A stretch of DNA of 64,000 nt from Wielerella bovis (GTDB lineage: Bacteria > Pseudomonadota > Gammaproteobacteria > Burkholderiales > Neisseriaceae): contig NZ_CP092361.1 of the NCBI RefSeq assembly GCF_022354465.1, forward strand, positions 1,240,001-1,304,000, written 5' to 3'. Shown piece after piece: positions 35,834-44,819 of this stretch (position 1 is its first letter; each line of letters starts with the position of its first letter). Below the pieces are notes generated by a model, which was not told where the DNA came from, did not search any database, and saw nothing but the letters and a program-made list of their open reading frames with translations. The position numbers and the translations under genes were made by a program.

Positions 35834-36553
35834 ATGCCGACCTTATTACTCGTCCGCCCTGAAAATCGCCAAGCTGCCGACATCGCCTTGTGTACGCAAT
35901 ACGGTTGGCACGCCCTGCCCTTTGCACCAATTTGCATTGTTCCGCAAACAGACGAATGTTTCAGGCTGCCTGAAAAAATAGCTGCGGCACCAGCCATTTT
36001 TTGGGTTAGCCCAACTGCGGTAGAAATTGCCGCCACGCATTGTTCGCCCAAAATATTAGGCAGCCTGAAAACACATATTGCCGTAGGAAAAGCGACTGCT
36101 GCCGCATTACACGCTATTGGCATCAGCGAAATACATTACAGCGCAATCGGCAATGACAGCGAAGCCGCACTCGCACTACCGATTTGGCAAACTTTGCCAC
36201 ACGGAGCAACCATTTTATTGATACGCGGACAGAATGGACGCGAAATGCTGCCTGAAAAATTACGCGCCCAAGATTTTAAGGTGGACTATGCCGAAATTTA
36301 TCGTCGTGAACCCAAAACATTAGATTGGACAAGTTTTCAGGCTGCCATACCTGATGCCGCATGGGTAACATCATCAGAAATGGCACGCGAACTCTTTGTC
36401 CAAGTACCGCCACAAATTTCGCAAAAACTCAAATCCTTGATATACTTCACGCATCATACGCGGATTGCCGATACATTATATGCACTCGGTGCCCAAAAAA
36501 TATATGTTATCCGACAATTATCGGATATGTTTACCTTGTTTCAGGCAGCCTGA
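35834..36553 (+). CDS. hemD: Uroporphyrinogen-III synthase
   Basis: Closes and flips ring D of hydroxymethylbilane to give uroporphyrinogen III. HemD proteins share little sequence, but TLLLVRPENRQAADIA at the start, FWVSPTAVEIAA, IAVGKATAAALHAIGI and ATILLIRGQNGREMLPEKL, then VDYAEIYRRE and VTSSEMARELF fit the two-lobed family. 239 aa is normal. Position before hemX and hemY supports the call. The last residues (LFQAA) come from a DUS. Confidence 0.87.
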   Translation: MPTLLLVRPENRQAADIALCTQYGWHALPFAPICIVPQTDECFRLPEKIAAAPAIFWVSPTAVEIAATHCSPKILGSLKTHIAVGKATAAALHAIGISEIHYSAIGNDSEAALALPIWQTLPHGATILLIRGQNGREMLPEKLRAQDFKVDYAEIYRREPKTLDWTSFQAAIPDAAWVTSSEMARELFVQVPPQISQKLKSLIYFTHHTRIADTLYALGAQKIYVIRQLSDMFTLFQAA

Positions 36554-36592
36554 AACCCCGATTTCTTTACAGTTTCCCAATGGAGACAACAC

Positions 36593-37954
36593 ATGACCGA
36601 CTCTCAAAAACCACAAGAAAACACAGAACAAACTTCTGTAACCGAACAAAAGCAGCCTGAAAACCAAACGGCGCAAACACAAATTACTGTTCTCGATAAG
36701 CAGCCTGAAAAAACACAACCGATTGTAATTGAACGACAATCCAATGGTAAAGGTTTGGCAACAGGCGCATTAGTTTTGTCGTTATTGGCTTTAGGTGCAA
36801 GCGGCTTTTTGTTTGTGCAAGGACAAAATGAGCTGAAAACACAACAACTCAAAGTAGCGCAAGAACTGGATAAAGCAGGTTTGGGCGACAGTCAAAATGC
36901 GGTTTTGTTGCAAAATACCTTGATAAAACAAGAGGAATTGGATAAGCAACTGGCGCAAATCGTACAAAATGAAAAAAATACGCAAGAAAGATTAAACAGC
37001 ATCAATCGTGCGTATGCAGAATTATTGAAAGGGCGCGTTAATTGGCTGGTGGATGAAGTAGAAGCCACTTTAAACGTTGCTTCACAACAATTATTGTTGT
37101 CAGGTAATACGCCTGTTGCCATTACGGTTTTGGAAAATATTGAACAGCGTTTGGCGCGTTTTGAACAAGGCGATTTATTAGCGATTAAACAAGCGGTGAG
37201 CGCCGATTTGACTGCGCTCAAATCTACTTCTTATGTCAATGTATCGGGTACCGCTTTGCGCCTTGATCGCTTGGAAAATTCCATTAGTGGTTTACCTTTG
37301 ATGGTGGATAACACACTCCAAGCCACAAACGATAAACCCGAAGTGGTTTCGCAAGCAGGTAGTTTTTGGACTCGCGCGTGGGATAATACCACCGCTTTGC
37401 TAAAAAGCATGGTGGAAGTGCGTAAATTAGACAATAACGATGCGATGCTGATTGCGCCCGAACAAGTGTATTTTGTGCGCGAAAATTTACGTATGCGTTT
37501 ATTGGACGCGCGTTTGGCGGTATTGCAACACAATAATGAAGTATATCAAAACGATTTAGCAGCGATTGAAAGTGCTATTAAACAATACTACGATGTGCAA
37601 TCTCCCAATACCCAAGCATTTTTAAAAGAATTAGGCGAATTGAGAACATTGGAAATTCGCATGGTATCAGATGATGCTTTAAAAGGCAGCCTGAAAGCGG
37701 TACGCGATTATCAAGATAAACTGCGTACCACTACACCGATTGTGTTACCAGAAACAACAATAACAGCACCTGCCCCTGTTGCCTCATCAACTACACCTAA
37801 TACCACTGCTGCATCAGAAGTAGCCACAAAACCTGCTTCTGCGCCAAGTGTTCAGGCTGCCTCACAAGCTACAACGGAAACCAAATCGTCTTCTGAGCCA
37901 AAAGCAAAACCTGCTTCCGAGCCTAAAACAGATAGCAAAGGAACGTCAGCATGA
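36593..37954 (+). CDS. hemX: HemX family membrane protein
   Basis: A 453 aa inner-membrane protein with one N-terminal membrane helix (GLATGALVLSLLALGASGFL, about residues 46-65), a coiled-coil periplasmic region (NELKTQQLKVAQELDKA to about 145) and the HemX core (VNWLVDEVEATLNVASQQLL, NITIRLD-like repeats, QVYFVRENLRMRLLDARLAV). Annotated in many genomes as uroporphyrinogen C-methyltransferase, but it lacks SAM-binding motifs, so that label is doubtful. The C-terminal tail is Ala/Pro/Ser-rich. It overlaps hemY by 4 bases (ATGA), so the two are coupled. Two DUS early in the gene read as QPEN and QPEK. Confidence 0.9.
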   Translation: MTDSQKPQENTEQTSVTEQKQPENQTAQTQITVLDKQPEKTQPIVIERQSNGKGLATGALVLSLLALGASGFLFVQGQNELKTQQLKVAQELDKAGLGDSQNAVLLQNTLIKQEELDKQLAQIVQNEKNTQERLNSINRAYAELLKGRVNWLVDEVEATLNVASQQLLLSGNTPVAITVLENIEQRLARFEQGDLLAIKQAVSADLTALKSTSYVNVSGTALRLDRLENSISGLPLMVDNTLQATNDKPEVVSQAGSFWTRAWDNTTALLKSMVEVRKLDNNDAMLIAPEQVYFVRENLRMRLLDARLAVLQHNNEVYQNDLAAIESAIKQYYDVQSPNTQAFLKELGELRTLEIRMVSDDALKGSLKAVRDYQDKLRTTTPIVLPETTITAPAPVASSTTPNTTAASEVATKPASAPSVQAASQATTETKSSSEPKAKPASEPKTDSKGTSA

Positions 37955-39153
37955 AACAGCTAATTTGGATTATTTTTCTGTTCCTGTGCGCCATTGGTTT
38001 GGCATTAGCAGCGCATACCTACACAGGTAATGTGTACATTGTGATAGAACATTACATGTTGCGCATCAATCTGCATTTCTTTGCGGTGGCATTAGCATTG
38101 GCAGTATTCGCCTTGTATATTTTGATTAAAATATTCTCTGGCGTATGGGGTACTCCTGAAAAATTAAGTCGTTTTGGTTCAGGTCGCCGCAGTCGCCAAG
38201 CAGCTAGCGAATTAAATGCAGCAGGTTTAGCCTTTTTTGAAGGCAAATATCAAGAAGCCGAACAGCACGCCGCCAAAGTGCTGGCAAACAAAGAGGCTGG
38301 TAATACGCGCGTACTGGCATTGATGTTAGCAGCCCATGCTGCTGACCAAAGCAGTAATATTGAGCAACGCGATAAATATCTTGCCGACATTGCACGATTG
38401 CCAAATAAAACGCAACTTTCTCGCTATTTATTGTTAGCAGAAAGCGCACTCAATCAACAAAATTACGAAGCAGCCGACAACCATTTGAAAGCCGCCGCAC
38501 AAATCAATCCACGATTGACTCGTTTGGCTCGTTTACAACTGCGTATGGCATTGGATAAAGGCGATGCTTTAGATATTTTGGATAAAACCGACAAATTGCA
38601 TCGCGCTGGCGCAATGAGCGATAAGGAAGCACAGCAAACTGCTGAAACTGCCTATCGTAATTTATTGGCAATGGCAAACGATGCGACTGGTTTGAAAGCC
38701 TGTTTGAAACGCATTCCCGATACGCTGAAAAATGGTGCAATGGATGCCGCGATTGCTGAAAAATATGTGTCATTGGGCTTATATAGCCAAGCCGTTGCAT
38801 GGGTAAACAAACATTACCCTATTACGCGAGATGGTGCTTTGCTGACACCATTTGTTAATAGCGTACGTTATTTGGACGAACACAGCCAACAAAAAGCGAT
38901 TGATACGGCTGATGAATGGTTGAAACAAAATCCCAAAGATGCGCGTTTGTTGCGTTGTTTGGGTGAATTAGCCAGCAACCGTGAATTGTGGGGTAAAGCG
39001 CAAGGCTATTTAGAAGCCAGCTTGGCTCTTGAACCTGCCATACAAACGCGTTTAGCATTGGCAAATGTGTTTGACCGTGCAGAACGTACCGATGCGGCAC
39101 AAGAACAACGCCGTTTGGCATTGCGTGAAATGCAAGAAAACGGTGAAGAATAA
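37951..39153 (+). CDS. hemY: HemY family TPR membrane protein
   Basis: A 400 aa inner-membrane protein. Two N-terminal membrane helices (LIWIIFLFLCAIGLALAAHT and HFFAVALALAVFALYILIKI) precede a long TPR-like solenoid (GLAFFEGKYQEAEQHAAKVL, NQQNYEAADNHLKAAAQINP, ELWGKAQGYLEASLAL). This is the proteobacterial HemY, unrelated to protoporphyrinogen oxidase HemY of Bacillus. Its role in haem synthesis is inferred from linkage with hemC, hemD and hemX. It starts inside the hemX stop region. Confidence 0.92.
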   Translation: MKQLIWIIFLFLCAIGLALAAHTYTGNVYIVIEHYMLRINLHFFAVALALAVFALYILIKIFSGVWGTPEKLSRFGSGRRSRQAASELNAAGLAFFEGKYQEAEQHAAKVLANKEAGNTRVLALMLAAHAADQSSNIEQRDKYLADIARLPNKTQLSRYLLLAESALNQQNYEAADNHLKAAAQINPRLTRLARLQLRMALDKGDALDILDKTDKLHRAGAMSDKEAQQTAETAYRNLLAMANDATGLKACLKRIPDTLKNGAMDAAIAEKYVSLGLYSQAVAWVNKHYPITRDGALLTPFVNSVRYLDEHSQQKAIDTADEWLKQNPKDARLLRCLGELASNRELWGKAQGYLEASLALEPAIQTRLALANVFDRAERTDAAQEQRRLALREMQENGEE

Positions 39154-39196
39154 GTTTCAGGCTGCCTGAAAATCATTTCGGGCAGTTTTTTTATTT

Positions 39197-39354
39197 TTCA
39201 GGCTGAAACCTTTGCAAAACCCCAGATTTGAGCGCAGTTCAAAGCGATAGTATCGCAAAACGCGCAGACATATCATATAGATAGGCAAGCGTTTGAGAAA
39301 CGCATCGCGCAGAAATGTGCCAAAGATGGGAATTTTGCAAAGGTTTCAGGCTGC
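39197..39354. repeat. Long hairpin repeat with GCAAAGGTTTC arms, second copy
   Basis: TTCAGGCTGAAACCTTTGC followed by AAAACCCC on the left faces GGGAATTTTGCAAAGG then TTTCAGGCTGC on the right. The middle differs from the copy at 2399-2501 and has further symmetry (GAGCGCAGTTC, GCGATAGTATCGC, GCGTTTGAGAAACGC). It follows hemY. Confidence 0.7.
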
Positions 39355-39409
39355 GTATTTTGAGTAATACAGCCTGAAAATCTAATCATTCATTTTGGAT
39401 AAAAATATA

Positions 39410-40144
39410 ATGACTGTTGAACCGATTCGTCTCTCCAAACGCATGGCAGAACTGGGTATTTGTTCACGCCGTGAAGCAGATTCGTATATTGAAAAAGGTT
39501 GGGTGCGTGTGAACGGCAAAATTGCCGTTTTAGGGCAAAAAGTGATGCCATCTGACCGCATTGATTTAGACAAGCAAGCGCATCAACAACAAGCGCAACG
39601 TGTAACTATTTTGCTGAATAAACCTGTGGGATTTGTTAGTGGGCAGCCTGAAAAAGATTATCGTGCGGCAGTGGAATTGATTACGCCTGAAAATCATTGG
39701 GATGGCGATACCAGTCGTATTACCTATCAAGCCAGCCATTTAAAAGGACTTGCGCCAGCAGGACGTTTGGATATTGATTCGGTGGGATTATTGGTTTTGA
39801 CACAAGATGGGCGCACAGCAAAACAATTAATTGGCGAAAACAGTGACAGCGAAAAAGAATATTTGGTACGCGTGAAAGGACAGTTGAGCGAACAAGGTTT
39901 AGCATTGCTCAATCATGGTTTGAGTTTGGATGGCGAAAAATTGCGTCCTGCCAAAGTGGAATGGCAAAACGAAGACCAACTGCGTTTTGTGTTGAAGCAG
40001 GGTAAAAAACGACAAATTCGCCGTATGTGTGAATTGGTGGGTTTGCGTGTGGTGGGTTTGAAGCGCATCCGCATTGGGCGCGTGAAACTGGGTGCATTAC
40101 CAATGGGTAAATGGCGATATTTGTCGCCAAATGAGCGATTTTGA
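39410..40144 (+). CDS. RsuA/RluF-family rRNA pseudouridine synthase
   Basis: Converts a uridine in rRNA to pseudouridine. S4 domain first ([33 protein letters not shown]), then the catalytic domain with [15 protein letters not shown], the catalytic Asp in [20 protein letters not shown], and [20 protein letters not shown]. 244 aa. [10 protein letters not shown] is closest to RluF (23S U2604) but RluB, RluE or RsuA cannot be excluded. I chose ATG 39410; a TTG at 39395 extends the frame by 5. A coding DUS gives GQPEKD. DUS hairpin follows at 40159-40190. Confidence 0.85.
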   Translation: MTVEPIRLSKRMAELGICSRREADSYIEKGWVRVNGKIAVLGQKVMPSDRIDLDKQAHQQQAQRVTILLNKPVGFVSGQPEKDYRAAVELITPENHWDGDTSRITYQASHLKGLAPAGRLDIDSVGLLVLTQDGRTAKQLIGENSDSEKEYLVRVKGQLSEQGLALLNHGLSLDGEKLRPAKVEWQNEDQLRFVLKQGKKRQIRRMCELVGLRVVGLKRIRIGRVKLGALPMGKWRYLSPNERF

Positions 40145-40228
40145 ACAGAGAGCTAATGCAGCCTGAAAACACCTTTCAGGCTGCCTTTTTTGATTTCTGA
40201 CAATTTTTGTCAGAATGTAACCTAAAAC

Positions 40229-40540
40229 TTAAAATGTCGCGCACACAATGATACCGCCCATACCCGCTTGCGGCGATAAATGAAAGATTTGCCAATTTTC
40301 GCCACTGTGAATGTAATACGACAAGTTAGGAAATTCGGCGGCGATACGCGGTGGCAAATTGCTTAAATCGTATTCGTATATATCAAATAAAATATTGTGT
40401 GGATAAAATCCATTCAAGGAAAAATCCACAACACTGGTAAATTCTCGTTCAGGCAGCCCTTCAAATCCCAAAACCAATTTATCTTCTGCATGATAATGGT
40501 GGATAGAAATTAAACGGGCATTTGTATAAAGTTTTGTCAT
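40229..40540 (-). CDS. Hypothetical protein
   Basis: A 103 aa soluble protein without signal peptide or membrane helix. I do not recognise the family. It reads KLYTNARLISIHHYHAED, GFEGLPEREFTSVVDF, DIYEYDLSNLPPRIAAEF and ends GGIIVCATF. The Trp/Tyr/His content and lack of repeats suggest a small globular fold. It faces the pseudouridine synthase gene convergently, and a DUS hairpin lies between ilvH and its start. It is probably real because codon use is like that of its neighbours. Confidence 0.65.
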   Translation of the reverse strand: MTKLYTNARLISIHHYHAEDKLVLGFEGLPEREFTSVVDFSLNGFYPHNILFDIYEYDLSNLPPRIAAEFPNLSYYIHSGENWQIFHLSPQAGMGGIIVCATF

Positions 40541-40560
40541 ATCAATATCTTAAAAACATA

Positions 40561-40592
40561 AAAGGCAGCCTGAAAACATTTTCAGGCTGCTT
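40561..40592. terminator. DUS-pair terminator of ilvBH
   Basis: AGGCAGCCTGAA then TTTTCAGGCTGCTTGT form a hairpin just past the ilvH stop on the minus strand. Confidence 0.65.
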
Positions 40593-40605
40593 GTATTATA
40601 TCAGA

Positions 40606-41097
40606 TTAAATCTTCAAAATTCGTTCGCCACGACCAATTCCTGCTGCGCCTGTACGAACGGTTTCCAAAATCAAACCTTTGGGTATATTTTCCAAGAAAC
40701 TGTCTAATTTATCGCTGGCTCCTGTTAGCTCAATCGTATAGGATTTTTCTGTAACATCAATGATATGCCCACGATAAATATTGGATAAGCGTAAAATTTC
40801 ATCACGGTCTTTGCCGATTGTGCGGATTTTGACCAGCATCAATTCTCGCTCAACATAACGACTTTCGTTTAAGTCTGATACTTTAATTACTTCTACTAAC
40901 TTGTTCAGTTGTTTGGTAATTTGCTCAATAGCATCATCGTCAGCATTTGTAACAATCGTCATCCGCGATAAAGTTGGGTCTTCAATAGGCGCAACCGAAA
41001 GAGAATCAATATTGTAGTTACGCGCTGAAAACAAGCCAACTACACGGCTCATTGCGCCTGATTTATTTTCCATGAGAATAGATAAAATATGTCGCAT
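40606..41097 (-). CDS. ilvH: Acetolactate synthase small subunit
   Basis: Regulatory subunit that gives acetolactate synthase its valine feedback. Two ACT-type domains: RHILSILMENKSGAMSRVVG at the start, NIDSLSVAPIEDPTLSRMTI, then a second half with ELMLVKIRTIGKDRDEIL and DVTEKSYTIELTG. 163 aa is normal for IlvH. AAGGAGCAG precedes the ATG. It starts 11 bases after the large subunit gene, and both are on the minus strand. ilvC, which often follows, is not here. Confidence 0.95.
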   Translation of the reverse strand: MRHILSILMENKSGAMSRVVGLFSARNYNIDSLSVAPIEDPTLSRMTIVTNADDDAIEQITKQLNKLVEVIKVSDLNESRYVERELMLVKIRTIGKDRDEILRLSNIYRGHIIDVTEKSYTIELTGASDKLDSFLENIPKGLILETVRTGAAGIGRGERILKI

Positions 41098-41108
41098 CTG
41101 CTTGCTCC

Positions 41109-42842
41109 TTATGATTTATTGTCGCGCATATGAATTGGTAAAACCATTTCGTCCAGCCCTTTGCCATTACCCACCATTGGGAAGACATTTTGCTTGCGGT
41201 CGGTTACGAAATCCATGAAAACCAAGCGGTCTTTTAATGCAATGGCTTCTCGTAGCGCGCCTTCCACGTCAGATGCTTTGGTAATGCGCATACCAACATG
41301 ACCGTATGCTTCTGCGATTTTGACAAAATCGGGCAGCGATTCAAAATAGGTTTGTGATTCACGATTGCTGTAATAAATTTCTTGCCATTGGCGCACCATA
41401 CCCAAATAGCCGTTGTTTAAGCACAGGATTTTTACGGGTAATTTATATTGTGAACAAGTGCTTAATTCTTGGATATTCATTTGAATAGAGCCTTCGCCTG
41501 TAACACAGAATACATCTTTTTGGCGATTATGTGCCAAATATGCGCCCATGGCATAGGGCAAACCTACGCCCATTGTGCCTAAACCACCCGAATTGAGCCA
41601 CTGGCGCGGTTCTTTGAAGGGATAATACTGCGCAGTAAACATTTGATGCTGTCCCACGTCCGAAGTAACAATGGCTTCGTTATTTGTGATTTTTGCCAAT
41701 GTTTGAATGACAAATTGTGGCAAAATCAATTCTTTATCATCGGTTTCAGGCAGCCTTAAACAATCTTGAACACGCCATTCTTCAATGGTTTTCCACCATT
41801 TTTCTAATGTGTGTGCATGGAAAGAAACCTCTTGTTTTTGCCAAATACTCAACATTTCTGTCAAAACATTTTTCACATCGCCCACAATCGGCACATCTGC
41901 TTTTACTCGTTTGGAAATGCTAGACGGGTCAATGTCAATGTGAATGATTTTTTTCGGACTATTTAAAAATTTTTCAGGAGACGATACCACGCGGTCATCA
42001 AAACGTGCACCAATCGCCAATACAACATCTGCTTTTTGCATTGCCAAATTGGCTTCATAAGTACCGTGCATACCCAACATGCCCAAAAATTCACGCTCAT
42101 CAGCCGAATAAGCGCCCAAACCCATCAAAGTACTGACGCAAGGAATATTCAATGTCCGAACAAAATTTCTTAATTCTTGGGTTGCATTGCCCAAAACCAC
42201 GCCACCACCAAAATACACCAATGGACGTTTTGCGGCAGACAACATTTGTATTGCTTTTTTAATTTGCCCAATATGTCCTTGTAAAACAGGCTGATAAGAA
42301 CGAATGACCACATCTTCTTGCGGATAACTGAATTTTGCCATTGTTTGCGTTACATCTTTTGCGACATCCACCACAACAGGTCCAGGACGACCTGATTTAG
42401 CAATTTGGAAGGCTTTTTTAATGGTAACTGCCAATTCATTAATGTCCGTTACCAGAAAATTATGTTTCACACATGGTCGTGAAATACCAACCATATCAAT
42501 TTCTTGGAACGCATCTGTACCAATTAAAGGTGAGCCAACTTGACCAGAAATCACCACCAATGGAATAGAATCACTGTACGCAGTCGCAATCCCTGTAATT
42601 GCATTGGTTGCACCAGGCCCAGATGTTACCAATGCCACCCCTACTTTACCGCTAGCACGCGCATAAGCATCTGCTGCATGCACCGCTGCTTGTTCATGTC
42701 TTGTTAAAATATGTTCAAATTTATGAAGTTGGTAAATAGCATCGTAGATTTCCAGTACTGCGCCACCAGGATAGCCAAAAACGTATTCCACGTTTTCCGC
42801 ACTCAAACTTTGCACGATGATTTGTGCGCCAGATATTTGCAT
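41109..42842 (-). CDS. ilvB: Acetolactate synthase large subunit
   Basis: Thiamin diphosphate enzyme that makes acetolactate from pyruvate, the first common step of valine, leucine and isoleucine synthesis. Domains: TPP pyrimidine-binding (VEYVFGYPGGAVLEIYDAI, catalytic Glu in HILTRHEQAAVHAADAYARA), central FAD domain, and TPP-diphosphate domain with VTSDVGQHQMFTAQYYPF and GEGSIQMNIQEL...NNGYLGMVRQWQ. I chose ATG 42842 because AGAGG lies upstream and QISGAQIIVQSL is the typical start; the frame is open to 42884. 577 aa. Also called ilvI in some annotations. Confidence 0.95.
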   Translation of the reverse strand: MQISGAQIIVQSLSAENVEYVFGYPGGAVLEIYDAIYQLHKFEHILTRHEQAAVHAADAYARASGKVGVALVTSGPGATNAITGIATAYSDSIPLVVISGQVGSPLIGTDAFQEIDMVGISRPCVKHNFLVTDINELAVTIKKAFQIAKSGRPGPVVVDVAKDVTQTMAKFSYPQEDVVIRSYQPVLQGHIGQIKKAIQMLSAAKRPLVYFGGGVVLGNATQELRNFVRTLNIPCVSTLMGLGAYSADEREFLGMLGMHGTYEANLAMQKADVVLAIGARFDDRVVSSPEKFLNSPKKIIHIDIDPSSISKRVKADVPIVGDVKNVLTEMLSIWQKQEVSFHAHTLEKWWKTIEEWRVQDCLRLPETDDKELILPQFVIQTLAKITNNEAIVTSDVGQHQMFTAQYYPFKEPRQWLNSGGLGTMGVGLPYAMGAYLAHNRQKDVFCVTGEGSIQMNIQELSTCSQYKLPVKILCLNNGYLGMVRQWQEIYYSNRESQTYFESLPDFVKIAEAYGHVGMRITKASDVEGALREAIALKDRLVFMDFVTDRKQNVFPMVGNGKGLDEMVLPIHMRDNKS

Positions 42843-43010
42843 GATAACCTCTTTATAAATAAAGCGAAAAATGAACAACATCAAAAAATTCTACCGATGC
42901 ACCTGTAATGCTTCCGAGTCGGGCAACGATTTAGGGTACGCGCACCGAGTAAACGGGATAGCAACTTTTTGTGCTTGATTCAATTTAACGCAGGGTTTTG
43001 AAAAAAGTGT
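42843..43010 (-). promoter_or_regulatory. ilvB leader region, possible attenuator
   Basis: Within AT-rich DNA, 42905-42975 is a GC-rich block just upstream of ilvB. On the minus strand CCGA...GCA...TGC...TCGG could fold, followed by TAGAA and TTTTTT, which would be an attenuator-like hairpin. TTGACT near 43050 could be a -35 box. I found no leader peptide with a clear run of Ile, Val or Leu codons. This is a weak structural inference. Confidence 0.3.
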
Positions 43011-43387
43011 GTAGAGAGACAATAACGCAAAGACTTATAGAAAACAAGTCAATTTGTAAAAATTCGTTTTATTTTTTGAAAATTTGTAACAAATTTATTG
43101 ATAAAAAACACTTATTTTATGAAATTTTCTTACCATTTAGGTTAATAGGCAGCCTGAAAATATCAATATGAGGTTAGATACGCTTTGTATCCATTTTTTC
43201 ATAAACATCCATTTTAACTACCCAAACCTCTTCTATTTCCCCAAACACAAAATAAATTTTATCCAAAAAAGAAAACATTATTGCTCATATTTTCAGCTAA
43301 AATAATGTTTTCAGGCTGCCTTATGCAATCTGCATACAAATTGCTAGCCATTTTTTATAATTTTAAATATTCATTGGTTTATAAAAT
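43011..43387. other. AT-rich divergent intergenic region
   Basis: No gene is supported between the ilvB leader and the pilin gene. The sequence is very AT-rich and holds DUS copies near 43148 and 43310. The promoter of the pilin-comP pair should lie here; no clear sigma-54 site (GG-N10-GC) was recognised next to the start. Confidence 0.5.
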
Positions 43388-43840
43388 ATGAAATTCTCTA
43401 CAAAACAAAATCAACGCGGTTTTACTTTGGTTGAATTAATGCTTGTTGTATCAATTATTGCAATATTAGCAGCAATATCTTATCCAACTTATACAAAATA
43501 TGTTCAAAATAGCCGTATAGAAAATGCACGCGCCACAATGGGCGACATTATTACAGATTTAGAGCGCTATTATGCGCAAAATAATACTTTTACTAGCGCA
43601 AAACAGCCGACACAAACCAATCAATTTTACAATTTTAAACTAACTGTTGTTAATGCCAATAACTATACTTTAGTTGCAGAACCTAAAAATGGGGTATACA
43701 GCGACAGTACATTAGCAAAACGAACATTGATTATTCAATATGATTCTATTGCTAATGTTTTTGCACGTTGCACAAGCAGTGGCATTGAAAACTCAAAAAA
43801 TAAAACAGCACCAACTGTTGATGGCTGTGAAGTGATGTAA
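43388..43840 (+). CDS. Type IV pilin-like protein
   Basis: A 150 aa type IV pilin family protein. A short leader ends at Gly in NQRGFTLVELMLVVSIIAIL, so PilD cleaves before Phe and methylates it; Glu5 is present. The N-terminal helix is followed by a short globular domain with a C-terminal Cys pair (ARCTSSGIENS...DGCEVM) as in major and minor pilins. It is shorter than many PilE proteins. Whether it is a minor pilin or a major subunit is unclear. Its stop overlaps the comP start (TAATG), so the two are translationally coupled. Confidence 0.85.
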   Translation: MKFSTKQNQRGFTLVELMLVVSIIAILAAISYPTYTKYVQNSRIENARATMGDIITDLERYYAQNNTFTSAKQPTQTNQFYNFKLTVVNANNYTLVAEPKNGVYSDSTLAKRTLIIQYDSIANVFARCTSSGIENSKNKTAPTVDGCEVM

Positions 43841-44310
43841 TGGAAAAATTTGCAAAATCACGCGGTTTTACACTCGTTGAATTGTTAGCTGGGGTAGCCA
43901 TTATTGCAATTTTGATTGCAGTTGCTTATCCCAGCTATCTTAATTATGTGAAACGCGCTCGTATTCATGCTGCATATCAAGCACTATTGGACAATGCTCA
44001 TGCACTTGAACGGCATTATGCAAATCATGCTAATTTTAAGAAAAACAGTACCACTTGGATGGACTTGGCAATTACGCAAACACAGCATTTTTGCATTCGT
44101 TTCCAAGGCAACCCTCGTGGTACAACTTCCGATAGCATCTACAGCATTAAAGCCGTTGCATGGGACAAAAAACAAGAACCTCGTGTTCTATTGTTTAATC
44201 AGAATGGTACAGCGCAACTGTGTCAAAGCAGTAGTTCCACATGTGAAGAGCAAGATTTTTTTAAAAATCCAGCGCGTGCTGATAAAAATTGTCAGCCGTA
44301 TCCTTCGTAA
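43840..44310 (+). CDS. comP: ComP, minor pilin and DNA uptake sequence receptor
   Basis: A 156 aa minor type IV pilin. ComP is the Neisseriaceae protein that binds DUS through an electropositive stripe and brings DNA to the pilus for transformation. Prepilin site: AKSRGFTLVELLAGVAIIAI. The globular part follows the known ComP order: LDNAHALERHYANHANFKK, TTWMDLAIT, HFCIRFQGNPRGT, IKAVAWDKKQEPRVL, then CQSSSSTC and a final Cys (KNCQPYP), the two disulfides typical of ComP. I matched this to neisserial ComP from memory; no alignment was run. It is coupled to the pilin gene upstream. Confidence 0.85.
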   Translation: MEKFAKSRGFTLVELLAGVAIIAILIAVAYPSYLNYVKRARIHAAYQALLDNAHALERHYANHANFKKNSTTWMDLAITQTQHFCIRFQGNPRGTTSDSIYSIKAVAWDKKQEPRVLLFNQNGTAQLCQSSSSTCEEQDFFKNPARADKNCQPYPS

Positions 44311-44361
44311 TTATAGTTATTTTGCACAGAGAAACTGACAATGCTGTATTATTTTTCATTT

Positions 44362-44468
44362 TATAGTGAATTCAATTTAAACCAGTACAGCGTTGCCAGC
44401 TCCCTTATGTACTAGGTGTACACGGCAGTCGCTGTCGCCTTGTCCTGATTTAAATTGAATCCACTATA
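44362..44468. repeat. Correia-like MITE, TATAGTGGATTCAATTTAAA class
   Basis: 107 bp from TATAGTGAATTCAATTTAAA to TTTAAATTGAATCCACTATA, with core CCAGTACAGCGTTGCCAGC, TGTACTAGGTGTACACGG and GCTGTCGCCTTGTCCTGA. It lies downstream of comP. A GCAAAGGTTTCAGGCTGC arm follows at about 44485. Confidence 0.85.
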
Positions 44469-44518
44469 TCACAATCAAGATTGTGCAAAGGTTTCAGGCT
44501 GCATTAATAATATCAAAA

Positions 44519-44555
44519 TAAAAACCCTGTTTCATTTCTGAAACAGGGTTTTATT
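44519..44555. terminator. Bidirectional terminator between comP and the SRP RNA
   Basis: AAAACCCTGTTTCA and TGAAACAGGGTTTT pair around a 4-base loop; T-runs lie on both sides. On the minus strand it is about 40 bases past the SRP RNA end, so it can end both that RNA and the comP transcript. Confidence 0.85.
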
Positions 44556-44591
44556 ATCAACCAAAAAAAGGAAATCATCATGAAAAATGAT

Positions 44592-44691
44592 GGGGCGGCG
44601 AGCCTAACCCTCGGCACTGACTTTTCTAAGTGGGCTGCTAGCTTCCGCTCCTGACCCGTTGCTCAAAATTACCATGCGAGGAGACCCGCCG
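44592..44691 (-). ncRNA. ffs: Small signal recognition particle RNA (4.5S)
   Basis: RNA scaffold of the SRP that binds Ffh and targets membrane proteins. On the minus strand it contains the conserved apical internal loops GGGTCAGGAGCGGAAGC and AGCAGCCC. Ends pair: GGCGG with CCGCC and CCTCG with CGAGG, giving a single long hairpin of about 100 nt. A strong terminator hairpin follows at 44519-44555. Exact ends are estimated from base pairing. Confidence 0.82.
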
Positions 44692-44749
44692 TGAAGTGGT
44701 GCATTATAGCTTTTGTTGAAAAAATAGCAAGCATTTTTTACAATTTATT

Positions 44750-44780
44750 TTCAGGCTGCCTTTATTCAAGGCAGCCTGAA
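44750..44780. terminator. DUS-pair terminator of resB
   Basis: TTCAGGCTGCCT at 44750-44761 and AGGCAGCCTGAA at 44769-44780 with a 7-base loop, about 40 bases past the resB stop on the minus strand. Confidence 0.65.
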
Positions 44781-44819
44781 ACCTTATATCCAATTGAATT
44801 AACAATAATTTATTTAATT

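Noticed and set aside
36593..37954. HemX as a SAM-dependent uroporphyrinogen methyltransferase
   Set aside because: No SAM-binding motif is visible; the single membrane helix and coiled coil fit the HemX family whose role is unsettled.
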